Source: Lumbricus terrestris
Lineage: Eukaryota > Annelida > Clitellata > Crassiclitellata > Lumbricidae
DNA: 64,000 nucleotides
Assembly (NCBI GenBank): GCA_949752735.1
Contig: OX457036.1
Location: 5,053,676 to 5,117,675 of the forward strand
Direction: 5' to 3'
Below, piece by piece: positions 63,989 through 64,000 of the stretch. How positions within the stretch are numbered: position 1 is the first letter of the stretch; the number at the start of each line of letters is the position of its first letter. Position numbers and translations under genes: made by a program. The notes below the pieces were generated by a model that ran no database searches, was not told where the DNA came from, and worked only from the letters and a program-made list of their open reading frames with translations.

Positions 63989-64000
63989 CTTCGTCAGAAA

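Overview
The window is nuclear DNA from a multicellular animal, most likely a marine invertebrate. The genes are split by GT-AG introns, and the recognisable host genes belong to metazoan families: a pantothenate kinase (Fumble) homologue, a ZCCHC24-type zinc-finger protein and an SLC22 organic-ion transporter. The rest is AT-rich sequence packed with transposable elements and microsatellites. A palindromic octamer, TAGGCCTA, recurs about 35 times. A deuterostome such as an echinoderm would fit, but that is a guess.

Layout. 0-5 kb: G-run hairpins, a decayed LINE, a tRNA-derived SINE and a small hAT element. About 5.0-18.2 kb and 20.7-37.5 kb: two direct copies (A and B) of one segment, each holding an eight-exon pantothenate-kinase-like gene on the minus strand. 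I rebuilt all 16 exons; exon lengths match exactly between copies (100, 68, 185, 337, 93, 169, 200 and 105 bp) and give 418 residues with about 24 differences. Copy A looks intact. Copy B is broken in exon 6 by a full-length Ty1/copia element (23984-28661) with apparently identical 186-bp LTRs and a 5-bp target duplication. The copies carry entirely different transposon insertions, and each serves as the empty site for the other.

37.5-43.4 kb: SINEs, a hAT element, microsatellites and a hAT transposase remnant. 43.4-58.7 kb: a 15.3-kb stretch with inverted, CGGGTA-rich ends that lies exactly between the two halves of a LINE. It contains arrays of a 'GAGTAGCTAAGGT / GGAACATATA' satellite on both sides of a ZCCHC24-type gene (three exons found). 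One intron of that gene holds a gag-protease-only LTR element (49835-54445) with identical 691-bp LTRs. 59-61.7 kb: the first two coding exons of an SLC22 transporter. 61.9-64 kb: one end of a Ty3/gypsy element with RT and RNase H but no visible integrase, running off the window.

The host genes do not form a common pathway. What unites the window is the interaction between genes and mobile DNA: duplication, disruption of one duplicate, nested insertions, and a gene enclosed in a transposon-like structure.
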